A stretch of DNA of 64,000 nt, from assembly GCA_039545355.1 (NCBI GenBank), contig BCJJ01000016.1, positions 310,001 through 374,000 on the forward strand, given 5' to 3'. Under the pieces are notes generated by a model. That model was not told where the DNA came from and ran no database searches. It saw only the letters and a list, made by a program, of their open reading frames with translations. Position 1 is the stretch's first letter. Every line of letters begins with the position of its first letter. The translations under genes and the position numbers were made by a program. The DNA is from Trichosporon coremiiforme (taxonomy: Eukaryota; Basidiomycota; Tremellomycetes; Trichosporonales; Trichosporonaceae). This document shows, piece after piece, positions 47,205 to 57,081 of this stretch.

Positions 47205-47536
47205 TCCGCCGGTGTTGCAATTGTTGTCGTAGATAGTTTTGGGGTTCTTCTTGGTATCTTGGTCTCCATTAGTTCTAGTTGTCTCTACTACTGTAGTTAT
47301 TTGTTTCAATGAAATCCATAGCTAAACAAAAGTACATCTGGGGCTACTCGCTGCTGGCTGCGGTCTAAAACTGGCAAAAGAGAAAAAGAGGTTTATGACT
47401 TCTGCTTATACACACTACGCTGTGTGCCCGACTGGCCGGTGTGCTCTGCTCGCTCAGGCGCGGCAGGCGCTCCTGCGGCATCGAGCTCTTCTCACTCCCG
47501 TCGCGCCTTGGCTGCGCTCTGTTTTTCCATTTCTGT
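47205..47536. other. Convergent 3' intergenic region, KNL1 / PCNA
   Basis: 332 bp, AT-richer, with the 3' ends of both genes. No coding support. Confidence 0.5.
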
Positions 47537-48699
47537 TTACTCGTCTGAGATCTTAGGCGCAAGGAAGAACTGGAGCGTGCCCTGCTCAAAGTCGAACTGG
47601 ACGAGGAGGGGGACGTCGTTGCTCATGTTGAGCGAGACCTCGCGGGCAAGCGGGGCTGACTTGGCAAAGTTGGACAGGTACTTGAGCGAGAAGGTGAGCG
47701 AGACCTGCTTCTCGAGGATGATGGAGACGCCGACGTCCTCGTCGCTGGCGGCGGCCTTGCCCTTCTTGGACGCAGCCTTCGAGGTGCCGTTCGCCTTGCG
47801 CTTCTTCGGGCGGTCCTCGTCGTCAATCTCGTCCTCGCCGTCACCCTCGGAGACGTCCGGCTTCTCGTCCTCCTCCTCCTCCTCCTCATCGGGGTCCGTC
47901 TTGGCACGCGTCCGGCGGTCAGAGCCGGCAGTCTGCTTCAGGAGAACGGATCCAGAGCCGACCTCACCCTCAGACGAGAATCGGACACCCTCCTTCGACG
48001 CCTCGATCTTGACGCTCTCACCAAGAGCGGTCAGGTCACGACAGATACGCGCAAACTCCTGCGACGACATCGTGATCGTCGCGTCGTACTGCGTGTCCGG
48101 GATACCGAGGTGCTCCTGGTCAATGTCCATGAGCTTCATCTCGTACTCGCCGACACGGTCCTCCTTCGGCGACTCGAAGACGAGGCCGAGGCTGTCCGCG
48201 TCGTCGGCGGCCTTCAGCGTAACAACATCGTTGTCCTTGGCACACTTCAGGATCTTCGTGAGCGACGTGAGCTGAATGTTAGCTGACAGGTGCAAAGAGG
48301 AAGCTGAGCCTGAGTATACTCACGTTGACACCAAGGGGGATGTTGCGGTCGCAGCGGTACGACTCGAACTGGTCGGCGACCAGCTTCAGCGAGACAAGCG
48401 CAACGTGCGAGTTGTCCATGGCCTGGAGAGCCTGATATGTTAGCTCATCCGAAACACCAAATAAGCTCACAATTCCCTCGTCCGAGCAGTCGAGGTTGCC
48501 GTCAGTGACGAGCTCCTTGATAGCTATATCGTCAGCATCCAGATTGTGTGGTGTGGCGAGCCTTGCCTGGGTGGGGAAAATCAAAATTGATTTCTGCAAG
48601 CCAAACATTGCGCATCCCGACCTGTCAAGACTCAGAGTAGAACGTACCATCAAGAAGCTTCTTGAGAACGGATGCCTGCTTGACACGAGCCTCGAGCAT
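47537..48699 (-). CDS. POL30: PCNA sliding clamp with a long charged insertion
   Basis: Exons 48699-48648, 48523-48471, 48431-48324, 48271-47537, about 315 residues against about 258 for typical PCNA. N-terminus [42 protein letters not shown], the interdomain loop [24 protein letters not shown] and the C-terminal [12 protein letters not shown] are all standard, so the clamp looks functional. Between LLKQTAG and [10 protein letters not shown] (about residues 187-252) the usual short loop is replaced by about 57 extra residues: an Asp/Glu tract, then RPKKRKA and SKKGK, which resembles a bipartite nuclear-localisation signal. The insertion has no canonical splice sites and keeps frame. Divergent from SAC1. 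Confidence 0.95.
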
Positions 48700-49059
48700 A
48701 GTGAGTAGTAATGTGTGGGAGGTGTGGGGAGGGGGTCTGGTGGGAGATGGTCAGAAACAACAGGGCTGCGCTCATGTTGGGAGACGCGCGACGCGAGTTG
48801 ACGCGTACAGGCCAAACATGACGTGGACTAGACCACGTGCGGCTGTGATAAGACCTGGGTATGTGGCTGGGTGGCCCTGACTGAGTGAGGGCCGTGAGGG
48901 ACGGTTGCGGCTCCTGAGCGGCGACGCGTCGATCGGTAATCGTCACTCACTCGGACAGCAACGTGCAAGGTAAACGTAATTCATCAGACTTCTTCAACCA
49001 CACCTCCCAACTATCCACTCTACTTTCTCCCTCGAAGGCCAGCCAGCCCGCAACACACC
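48700..49059. other. Divergent promoter, PCNA / SAC1
   Basis: 360 bp between start codons. Several acgcgt/gacgcg words (48785-48805, 48922-48930) resemble MluI-box type cell-cycle elements that drive DNA-synthesis genes in other fungi; this is a guess from the word only. Confidence 0.4.
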
Positions 49060-51325
49060 ATGGGCTTCAACTGCGCTCCCGTGAGTTTCTAGCTACTCTC
49101 GTTCGGTCTCAAAGCTGACTCCAGCTCTACGAGACGTTCAACGTCTATGTCTCTCCATCGGCGTACGTCTTCGAGCCCAGCTCGTCGACTGTCCCTGTCG
49201 GGGACTCTGGCGTCTCGGAGAAGGACGCCCGTGAAAGTCTGCACGTCGACCGCAAGACCGGCCAGCTCTCCCTTAATGGTATGCTAGTATCATTGCCCAC
49301 CAGCTCACGGCAGTCTCCTCTGCCATCCCCCTTGGCCGCGATAAGGTCATCACCTGCTACGGTATCATGGGCATGATCACTCTTGCCACCAGTGAGTCGA
49401 CGACATGCGAAGGGGCGAGGCCGTATGACTTGGCCCGACAGACTCGCACCTTGCAGACATTGCCCTTCCACGAACTGTAGCTGACAGCCAGCCGAGTACC
49501 TCGTGATCATCACTCAGCGCGAACCCTCGTGTCGCCTCCTTTCGCACCCGATCTTCCTTGCGACCGACTTCCGCCTCCTTCCCCTGAACCCCCAGTCGTC
49601 GACGCAGGCGATCCTCGGTAACCCGATCGAGAAGGAGCTGATCAGCCTCGTGGAGCAGGGTCTCAAGGCCGGCAACATCTGGTTCTCGTACGGCTGGGAC
49701 TTGACGAACACGCTGCAACGCCAGCAGGAGCAGCAGGATGCTGGTATGGGACCCGGAAAGGCGCCGCTGTGGCAGCGTGCGGACGAGCGCTTTTTCTGGA
49801 ACCGCTTCCTGCAGGACAGGCTCATCGATGCGACGGAGAGCGGCACCGACCTCAGCCGCTTCATCCTCCCCGTCATGTTCGGATGTGAGTTCCTCAGACA
49901 TGCGCCTAACTGACTCCAGCTCTCGAGCTCCGATCCGCGACTATCAATAACCGCGAGTTCCTCTTCTGCCTTATCGCCCGCCGCTCCCGCCACCGTGTCG
50001 GAACTCGTTACTTTTCGCGTGGTATCGACGCTTCGGGTGCGGTCTCGAACTTCAACGAGACAGAGCAGATCGTGCTGTATGACCCGCTGCCCGAGGACGG
50101 ACGGCTGCCGACGCGCGGGCGTGTGGATGGCCGCGAGCGCATGTCGTTCGTGCAGGTGCGGGGCTCGGTTCCGATCTTCTGGGCAGAGATCAACAACCTC
50201 CGCTACAAGCCCGACCTGCAAATCATGGAAGTGCCCGAGACGGCCGAAGCGTTCCGCTCGCACATGACCGACCTGGTGCAGCAGTACGGTGACATTGAGC
50301 TGGTCAACCTCGTGAACCAGAAGGGCTACGAGCAGCCGGTCAAGGAGGGCTTCGAGCGCGCGATGGCGCTGACGGCGATGGACCCAAAACTCGCTCAGCA
50401 CTGCCACTACCTGTACTTCGACTTCCACGCCGAGTGCAAGGGCATGCGTTTCGACCGCATCCAGCTCCTGATTGACCAGCTCTCAGACCAGCTGAACAAG
50501 GACGGATGGTACCGTAGCAGTGCGCCTGCGTCTGCGGGATACGGCGCCGCCGCTGGCCCTACGAAGGAGCTGAAGAGGCAGAGTGGTGTCATCAGGTCGA
50601 ACTGCATGGACTGCCTCGACCGGACGAACGTCGCACAGAGCGCGCTCGGCAAGTGGGCGCTGAACCACCAGCTGCGCGACGCGGGCATCCTCAGCATCAA
50701 GGAGACGGTCGACGTGCACCCCGAGTTCATGAGTGTGTTCCGCAACGTCTGGGCCGACCACGCGGACACAATCTCGAAGGCGTACTCTGGCACGGGCGCG
50801 CTCAAGACCGACTTCACGCGCACGGGCAAGCGCACCAAGGCCGGCCTGCTGCAGGACGGCTACAACAGTGTGATGCGGTACGTGAAGAACAACTTCTTCG
50901 ACGGCGACAGGCAGGACGCCTACGACCTCATCACGGGCTCGTGGGTCGCGCGCCGCGGCGCCATCCCGCCTCTGTCCGACACGCGGCCGCTGCTGCACCG
51001 CTCGATGCCGTACATTTTTCTCTTTGCGCTTGCCATGATTCTGGCAGCCCTCACCCTCCCTCGCTCCAGCGACTGGAGCATCGCCTCCTTTCTCCTCCTC
51101 TGGTTCCTCCTCCTCGCCATCAGCGGCACCTTCATGTGGGGCAACGGCACGCACTACGTCGCCTGGCCCCGCCTCAACCCGCCCCACGCTATCCTCAACT
51201 ACAGCGGAAACGGGTTCCGCTCCAAGCAGCGCGGACGCGGGATGAGCATCTCCAAGATTGTGCCGGTCAAGAAGCGGCGCGGAGACGAGATCGAGATGAA
51301 GCGCAAGGGCGCTCTCATCGACTAG
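49060..51325 (+). CDS. SAC1: Sac1-type phosphoinositide phosphatase
   Basis: Exons 49060-49080, 49125-49278, 49314-49391, 49492-49884, 49920-51325, about 683 residues. It dephosphorylates PI4P (and PI3P) at ER-Golgi membranes. The Sac domain shows YGIMGMITL, FWNRFLQDRLI, RSRHRVGTRYFSRGID, and the catalytic CX5R loop RSNCMDCLDRTN (Cys444). Two C-terminal membrane segments (IFLFALAMILAALTLP and SFLLLWFLLLAISGTF) are followed by a basic cytosolic tail rich in Lys/Arg. Exon 1 codes only 7 residues. Length and topology are normal for the family. Confidence 0.96.
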
Positions 51326-51431
51326 ACTTTTTTCTGTTTATATAGCGAATGTAATATGGGTTTTGGCTCAGGCCAGACAGTGATGCATCTGGACTTCTAT
51401 TCTACGCTGCTCCTTGTCGAGGGGGAAAGGC

Positions 51432-51770
51432 TCACGGGGCACGGCGGCCAAGCCAGACAGATCCGGCGAGAGCTACAGCCGCGGCGGCAACGATGATAGC
51501 CTGAACCCTCGTAGCGTAGGTCAAGCTCTGGAGCCGTTGCTCGGTCGCAGCGAGTCGCTCCTCAGTGTGTCGAAGACGATCATGAGCGTCGTGGACACTC
51601 TTCTCGAGGCTCGCCGACGACGCCAGGGGGATGGAGGGCACAGCATCGTGAACGATGGCAGCAATTTGTGCCGCAACACTGGGCGGGAGTTGAGGGTATC
51701 CCGAGGACGTCGGCGTGCCGGGAGGCGAGTGGGAGGCGGGGTGCACGCGGCTGAAGTCGGGAATGGCCAT
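51432..51770 (-). CDS. Small coiled-coil, tail-anchored-like protein, unknown
   Basis: A single-exon frame of about 112 residues from ATG 51770 (a start at 51839 would add 23 residues). It has a Pro/Ser-rich N-terminus, a heptad-like helix (EKSVHDAHDRLRHTEERL and on), and one hydrophobic segment near the end (AIIVAAAAVALAGSVWL) followed by GRRAP, the layout of a tail-anchored protein. I do not recognise a family. It is tail-to-tail with SAC1, 107 bp away. Support is composition and layout only. Confidence 0.55.
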   Translation of the reverse strand: MAIPDFSRVHPASHSPPGTPTSSGYPQLPPSVAAQIAAIVHDAVPSIPLASSASLEKSVHDAHDRLRHTEERLAATEQRLQSLTYATRVQAIIVAAAAVALAGSVWLGRRAP

Positions 51771-52573
51771 CGGTGTTACAAAAGCAGCGCTTCTGGTGTG
51801 GTCGGTGGTCGTGACGATGCAACAGCTCGAGATGGCCATGTGTATGGCGAGAGGATGGCGCACATTGCTCGACGTGCACGGAGACTCGGAAGCACGCAAT
51901 GAGCGCAATGTGCACTGCGCGCTCTGTGCTGGCTGCACGACCAGATGCCGGCGGGACACAGGCCGCACGTTCTCGATCCTCCTATCCTCCTTCCTCTCTC
52001 TGTCCTTTCTTTTCGCCAGACGATCGTTTCGGCGGTCTCAAAGCTTCGCCTTCTGCTTCGCCAGACTGTCAAGGAAGCCATACGTGAGTCGCTCCAGCCC
52101 CCGGTTTTGCGCATTACCGATTGCTTTCTGCTGAACTTGATCGATGCGGGGGCTCGGGGAGCGACACGAGATTCCCGGCCACCAAATGCGGAGCGGGAGG
52201 GCGGACCACTGCGTCGGTGTTGGCTGAGCTGGGTTCATAGTCGTTGATGCTGAGGTGGGTGATGGAGAGGCGTCATGGGGGAAGAATGTTAAGAACGGCC
52301 GTGGGTTGAGGAGTAATACCGAACACCGCGCAACTCACCGCCGTCGACGGAGCTAGTGACCTTGGCGTGGTTAGGTGAACTGGGTGACGTCAGGCACAGC
52401 TGTTTACGTCGGCAGACACCGACATTGCAGTCCGTCCAGTCGCCAGCGATGGCACTTTCACAATGCCCATAGTGCACAGGGTGAGCAATGTAGAAGTGAT
52501 GAAAACTACGTAGTGTGCAGGCGGGGTTGAGGTCGAGTCCGACGCCGAAACCGAGCCCTCAGAGACCATCCTC
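51771..52573. other. Left edge of the small-gene region, no gene proven
   Basis: No supported gene. An intron-like segment (GTGAGC at 52481 to gtgtgcag at 52520) lies just before the next candidate frame and hints at an upstream exon that I cannot resolve. Confidence 0.45.
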
Positions 52574-52876
52574 ATGCACGGCGTGCCGGATGACGGCACC
52601 CAAGCACAGCCCACCGAGGACGGCGACGTGTTTGTCCCGCCCCAGCCTATGCGTCTTGTTCGGGGTCCCGCCCAGAATGTCTCCTATGCATGGCAGTTCT
52701 CTGCCAAGCGCCTCCCCCTCACGTTCATGCACCGCACTCTCGCCGGGGTGGAGCACAAGACACTGCCTTGGGTCGACGTCCGCCGCTTTGCGCGTATGCT
52801 CGACATCCGCTCCTCAGCGCAATGGGTTCGTGACGCCGTGCCCCTCGACGACTTCGCCTGCACACTGTGCGCCTGA
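52574..52876 (+). CDS. Candidate small protein, possibly a very divergent SUMO-like member
   Basis: A 100-residue ATG frame; the frame is open upstream to an acceptor-like gtgtgcag (52520), so an earlier exon is likely. From VSYAWQFSAKRLPL to VPLDDFACTLCA it can be laid against the SUMO-like genes that follow (WRVYPTTRV..., DRFKMQ..., EEGDIIDAL): shared points are the Trp, the R-F pair and the acidic-hydrophobic end. This is weak, pattern-level similarity. No diglycine. It could equally be an unrelated hypothetical or a remnant. Confidence 0.35.
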   Translation: MHGVPDDGTQAQPTEDGDVFVPPQPMRLVRGPAQNVSYAWQFSAKRLPLTFMHRTLAGVEHKTLPWVDVRRFARMLDIRSSAQWVRDAVPLDDFACTLCA

Positions 52877-53394
52877 CAAAGGGTGCGGGCTGGGACAATG
52901 TGAACGTGCTGCCTCACGGCGTACCGCGTCGTCTTCGAAAAGCTCAATGCGCAACACTGTCCCGTAATGTGTCTTGGCCACGTGTTTCAATAGCGTGTGG
53001 TCGTGACAGGTGCACATGGATGCTGTCTCTGTGATCTGAAAAGAATTGCCTAGTCCATATTTCCGCATCTGCTCAAGGCGGGGATGGGTCTGGAAAGACC
53101 GCGAATTTCGGCTTGTGTCTCAGACTGAGGAAGACGTAGACCGCTGCGATCCAGAGTTGCCCGATATGGTCTCGATTCAGACACTTTGTACTGCTCGTGG
53201 GAAGTGCGTAAATGCAGCATGTGCTCATGAGACAGACGGGTTGAGCGATTTCGGAGATTGGACGTCGTTGAGCGATTTTAGCTACAAGGGTCCGAACGCG
53301 GGGACCTGACAATAGCGGCTTCTCAAACGTCTCCTTAACTCGTCCCCTCCAACATGTGTGCGTGCTTTGTTGACACGGTCGATTGTTGCATGTG
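52877..53394. other. Intergenic in the ubiquitin-like region
   Basis: 518 bp with no supported coding; the 5' flank of the first clear SUMO-like gene. Confidence 0.5.
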
Positions 53395-54065
53395 ATGTCT
53401 CTCAGTGCCGAGGATGCTACTTATGCAAGTCGAGCCGGTCTTGGGCTCGCCACTGTCCCCTCCCCACTAAGAAACATGTCTGACCCAACCTCCCCTGTTG
53501 CGTTATCTTCCAAATTCGAGGTCGAGCCCGAAATCGCCTCCCTCTCCACCACACTGGCGTACAGTCGCCAACCCACCTCCACCCAGCACTACCTCTCCCC
53601 TTCTCCTGGCGGTACTCACCACCCCGAACGGAAAGCATGGTATAAGGCCGAACACAGGAAACAAATTTGGGAGCGTGCGACGCCGACCAAGGTCGCGAAG
53701 CCTGTCTGCGTGGTAGTGCGGTACGGCAGCGTCGTGTGGCATGCCAAAGTCGGTGAGGAGACGTACATCTACTACCTCAAGGTAGGCTGTGCTAGTTCTT
53801 GTGCTGAGCTGACAACAGCGTGCCATCGCGTACCGCTTCGCGCCGCAGGTCGGTCCAACAGGGCTTCAGTGAGCTGCAGCACAGCAAATGGACTTGGCAG
53901 CTGACGGGCGCAGAATCATATACGGAGGGCGCAGACTGAAGGACTGTCAGCAGATTCGCGACACGGGGATCGAGTACGGCGACGAAGTCGAGTGTACCAT
54001 CGACTACGGTGGGATAGCGCCTGACCTCTAGACTGACCGCAGACCAGATTGAGCTGTCTGGCTAG
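53395..54065 (+). CDS. SUMO-like protein, paralog 1
   Basis: Exons 53395-53781, 53819-53868, 53914-54008, 54043-54065, about 184 residues. The N-terminal 110 residues are Ser/Thr/Pro-rich; ASRAGLGLATVPSPLR resembles the start of the two paralogs downstream. The C-terminal 75 residues read as a beta-grasp fold of the SUMO kind: CVVVRYGSVVWHAKV, AIAYRFAPQVG, IIYGGRRLKD, TGIEYGDEVECTID, to be compared with FLFDGRRI and LGMEEGDVIDAM of SUMO. The last exon gives a terminus ending in IELSG, a single glycine with no tail to remove; if the last intron is not spliced, the frame instead reads YGG followed by five residues and a stop at 54031. Function unknown; attachment to targets is only a hypothesis. 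Confidence 0.7.
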
Positions 54066-54238
54066 AAGAGGGCGTACAGTAGTGTGTGTCGCTGTGTCAT
54101 ACTTGCGTCATGTTATGAAGCTGTGTTGTACGGTGTCGCACGCGCACACGCCTGGTCTGTACGGTGGGCGCTGGAACGCTGACGGCATTGATAAGCGCAT
54201 AGCTTGCAACACCTGACTTTTCTCATCCACATCTCACC

Positions 54239-54892
54239 ATGACGGTCGCCATTGACGACAGCACCGCGGACGTCTGCTGCCTCTCGCGCAGCCTAGCCGC
54301 CTTTGGCTTCACGGGCATTCGTCCCCATCGCTCTCGTCCGGTCACCGAGTCCGAGAAAGCTGCCATTCTCGAGAAGCGCAAGTTGTCCCTCGACTCTTTC
54401 GACTCGGACGCCCCCTCCATCACCTCCACCGCCGTCGAAGTCAGCTCTGACTCGTCAGTTTACGAAGTCAAGCCTTGGATTGTCGACGAGGGACTGGCTC
54501 GCTCGCGCCACAAGCATGGTCCCCACGACGATGCGATCCACATCAAGACCTGCTACGGCAACAGGAACACTGACTGGAGGGTGTACCCTACCACCCGCGT
54601 CTGAAGACTCAAGGTGGGCTGGGTGTGTGATTGCATGGAGAGCTGACAAGACAGAGGAGCTTCGCATACCGCTATGCCCGCGACGTGGGACCGGACGCCC
54701 TCCAGTGAGTCTGCCTGGGATGAGTGATGCTAACGCCGTGCTAGGTTCAACTTTGACCGTTTCAAGATGCAAGTCGACTCACGCATCCGCGACTTCGAGA
54801 TGGAAGAGGGAGACATCATTGACGCCCTTCCCGACTTCAGTGAGCTTTTGGCCTTGATGGTACTGACGCCAGGCCGCATGCATGGTGGTTGA
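54239..54892 (+). pseudogene. SUMO-like protein, paralog 2, interrupted by one stop codon
   Basis: Exons 54239-54613, 54655-54704, 54745-54839, 54873-54892 align with the neighbouring paralogs in number, phase and size. The start MTVAIDDSTADVCCLSR parallels MTVATSSESVHSVSCLSR of paralog 3. The fold blocks are RVYPTTRV, SFAYRYARDVGPDALQ, FNFDRFKM, FEMEEGDIIDAL, and the reading ends in RMHGG at the stop, a mature-looking diglycine. A TGA at 54602-54604 stands where paralog 3 has a Lys codon, just before the first intron, so translation would stop after 121 residues and lose the fold. Everything downstream is still in good order, so the stop is recent, or is read through, or is a sequence error. 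Confidence 0.65.
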
Positions 54893-55196
54893 ACGGAGTA
54901 GTCTGGGCTCTGATGGTCTCCGCATGCATGTTAGAGGTGTTGTAGGTCGTAGTGAAATGAACAAGCGATGCATGTCATGAACGCACTCCCATCTCCCCAT
55001 TGTGTGCCAAGGCATGTATATGTTGCACATCGCGACCAATTTCGGTCGCCCATGCCCCAACTAACCGGCTCGCCGACACACAGCTGAGATCTGCGCACTC
55101 CTGGCTGCGCGATAACAGCTGCTCCTCATAACCCCTCCAGATCAATGTTCTCACGCCATGTCTCCTATCTCCTCCTTCATCGCCTTTCAACCCACC
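54893..55196. other. Intergenic between SUMO-like paralogs
   Basis: 304 bp with no further coding; ATG at 55158 lies in frame with the next gene but the paralog alignment favours 55197. Confidence 0.5.
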
Positions 55197-55882
55197 ATGA
55201 CGGTCGCCACCTCCTCCGAATCAGTCCACAGTGTCTCCTGCCTCTCGCGCGGGCTCGCTCTCCTCGGTCTCCATCCCAGCCCCAGCAAGCGCACCCCCAC
55301 CCCCCTGAGCGAAAAGAATCTGAAGCTCCACACCGGTTCCGACTCTGGGTCAGAAACTTCCAGCACCCAGTCCTGGTTCACTGTCGAGAAGCCCCAGAGT
55401 CCCGAGCAGGCTAACGAAACTGAGAAGCTTCCCGCCCCCGCCTCGGACAGCACGAGCCAGCTCGCCGTCGAGACGTACGAGGAGGATCTGCCCACCTACA
55501 CTGAGCCAAGCATCCTCACCGTCTCGGTCAGGTACAAGCATCACGAGATTTACTTCCTTGTCAAGCCTACCACGCGCATTAAGATCATCAAGGTGAGCTT
55601 GCTCGTTCGTAGGCCATCACAGCTGACACTGCAGCGCGGGTTCGCGAACCACTATGGGTCGAAGGGCGAGCTGCGCCCCGAAAAACTGCAGTGAGTCGTC
55701 ACTTTAGTGTATCCGAGGCTGAAGCCAAGGCTCAACTACAACAGCCGTAAGCTCCGTGACAGGATGACTGTCGCTGAGTGCGGTATTGAGGACGGCGACG
55801 AGATCCATTGCATGATTGACTTCGGTAAGCTAAGCGGTTTCTGCACTGGCTCACGTCAGATTACACCCCCATGGCTGGATGA
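55197..55882 (+). CDS. SUMO-like protein, paralog 3
   Basis: Exons 55197-55592, 55635-55690, 55730-55824, 55860-55882, about 189 residues. A 13-residue longer start (55158) is possible. After a Ser/Thr/Pro-rich N-terminus the fold runs LTVSVRYKHHEIYFLVKPTT, RGFANHYGSKG, LNYNSRKLRD, CGIEDGDEIHCMID, and ends DYTPMAG at the stop, again a single terminal glycine. The third exon is 95 nt, identical in length to the other two paralogs, which supports the AAG acceptor chosen for intron 2 (39 nt); an earlier ctttag would leave a 17-nt intron and break the frame. The first intron (42 nt) has no stop and could be retained. Confidence 0.72.
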
Positions 55883-56182
55883 TCTGCGCACGAGACTTGA
55901 TTCAAGTGAAGTCAGAAGGGCCCTAGTGACACCTTAAGCTATACACTAATGCTCTGTGAGACGGCAGCTAGCTGCGTTTGTAATTCTTAGGTTCAAAGAT
56001 GCATGGAACTGATGAGAACTTCATCCTGTTATCTCGGTGAAATCGCATTCGGAGCCCTGAATCGGTGATGTCGGCGTTCGTACAGTAAATGAGACTTCTT
56101 CTGGGCGGCCATCACTGCAGCTGTTTGAACCTCTGATGTGCACGTAAATGCATACAACATGACACTGTAAACTTTCCAGCAG
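55883..56182. other. Convergent intergenic, paralog 3 / two-domain protein
   Basis: 300 bp with no coding support. Confidence 0.5.
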
Positions 56183-57081
56183 TTACATGCGGTCCAAACA
56201 TTGGGAGTAGATAGCGATCATCCTCTCTCGTCCCCCAGGAAGGGACAGCTGCTTCTGGACATCGAGTGCTACGTAGAGTCCGGCGTACGTCTTCCCTGGC
56301 GGGACGTAGTCATCGAGGCTCTTGTCGTCGACAACATAGTCGGAGGTGATGAACCGAAGTCTTAAAGTCAGCTGAAGAACACATCCAGAACGCACACTTG
56401 AGCTGCGGCCATGTAGTACGTTTTCTTCTCGATGATGAACTTCAAGTCCTTGATTTTGATGTGCCGAGGAACGTCGAGGCAGCAAATGGCGGTACCCCAC
56501 TCGTTCACAGCATTGATGTGGACCATTTCGACATCTTAAATGAGCACGAGCTTTCAGATTATAGTGACAGAGAACTCACCACGGGGCTGGCCAACACCAA
56601 AGAGCATGGACCTGCGCCAGCTGTTGGGCAGGTGTTGCGCCTTGCGGACAACGCGAAGGGAGATATCGATCTCATCGGGTCTAGTCCCTGCTTCATCGCT
56701 GAACAGGAGTCGGTGGACCTCGAGATGAGGCTGGACTGGGCCCCTCAAGCTGTGAAGTCTGCCATTAGCTGACGGACCAAGTGACAGCCTACTCAATACG
56801 ATCAACGTCAACGGCGACGCTGTCGTCTAGCGACTCCAGGTAGTGCACCCACGCATCGAGAAGCTCTCGAGCTCTGACGTCGTGAGGGAAGACAGTCTGG
56901 AGTGACAAGTCATTGTTGCCGAGGAGCTCGATACGAACTGAGGTCAGTACTCATAGGCGGGGGAAGGCTCACGAGTTCCAGCTTGCTTCCGTCGTCTGAT
57001 AGAAGCGATACGAGCGAGGGTGGCAGCAACGGGTGAGGCTACGCTACGAAGGGAGGAAGTCGTCTTACGCGAGATTGCCAT
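56183..57081 (-). CDS. Protein with two ubiquitin-like domains and a Pro-Gly-Gly terminus plus tail
   Basis: Exons (minus) 57081-56973, 56937-56793, 56758-56580, 56534-56396, 56360-56183; about 249 residues, all four junctions in frame. A basic Ser/Arg-rich N-terminus is followed by a first beta-grasp-like part (RIELLGNNDLSLQTVF, ARELLDAWVHYL) and a second, clearer one (about 146-234): ICCLDVPRHIKIKDLKFII is the beta2-alpha1 region, VVDDKSLDDYVPPG resembles EDGRTLSDYNIQ of ubiquitin, and the domain ends LSLPGG (compare LRLRGG), followed by 15 residues (RERMIAIYSQCLDRM). A UBL-specific protease could remove that tail. Exons 4 and 5 follow AAG acceptors; introns 2 and 4 are 34-35 nt; the donor of intron 4 (GTGCGT) is the least certain point. 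Confidence 0.68.

Noticed and set aside
47600..47940. PCNA insertion as a retained intron
   Set aside because: No GTRAGY donor or CTRAY-AG end brackets it, and it stays open with a strongly biased coding composition.
55691..55707. Reading paralog 3 as a pseudogene with a 17-nt dead intron
   Set aside because: A later AAG acceptor at 55729 gives a 39-nt intron, restores the frame and makes exon 3 exactly 95 nt like its paralogs.
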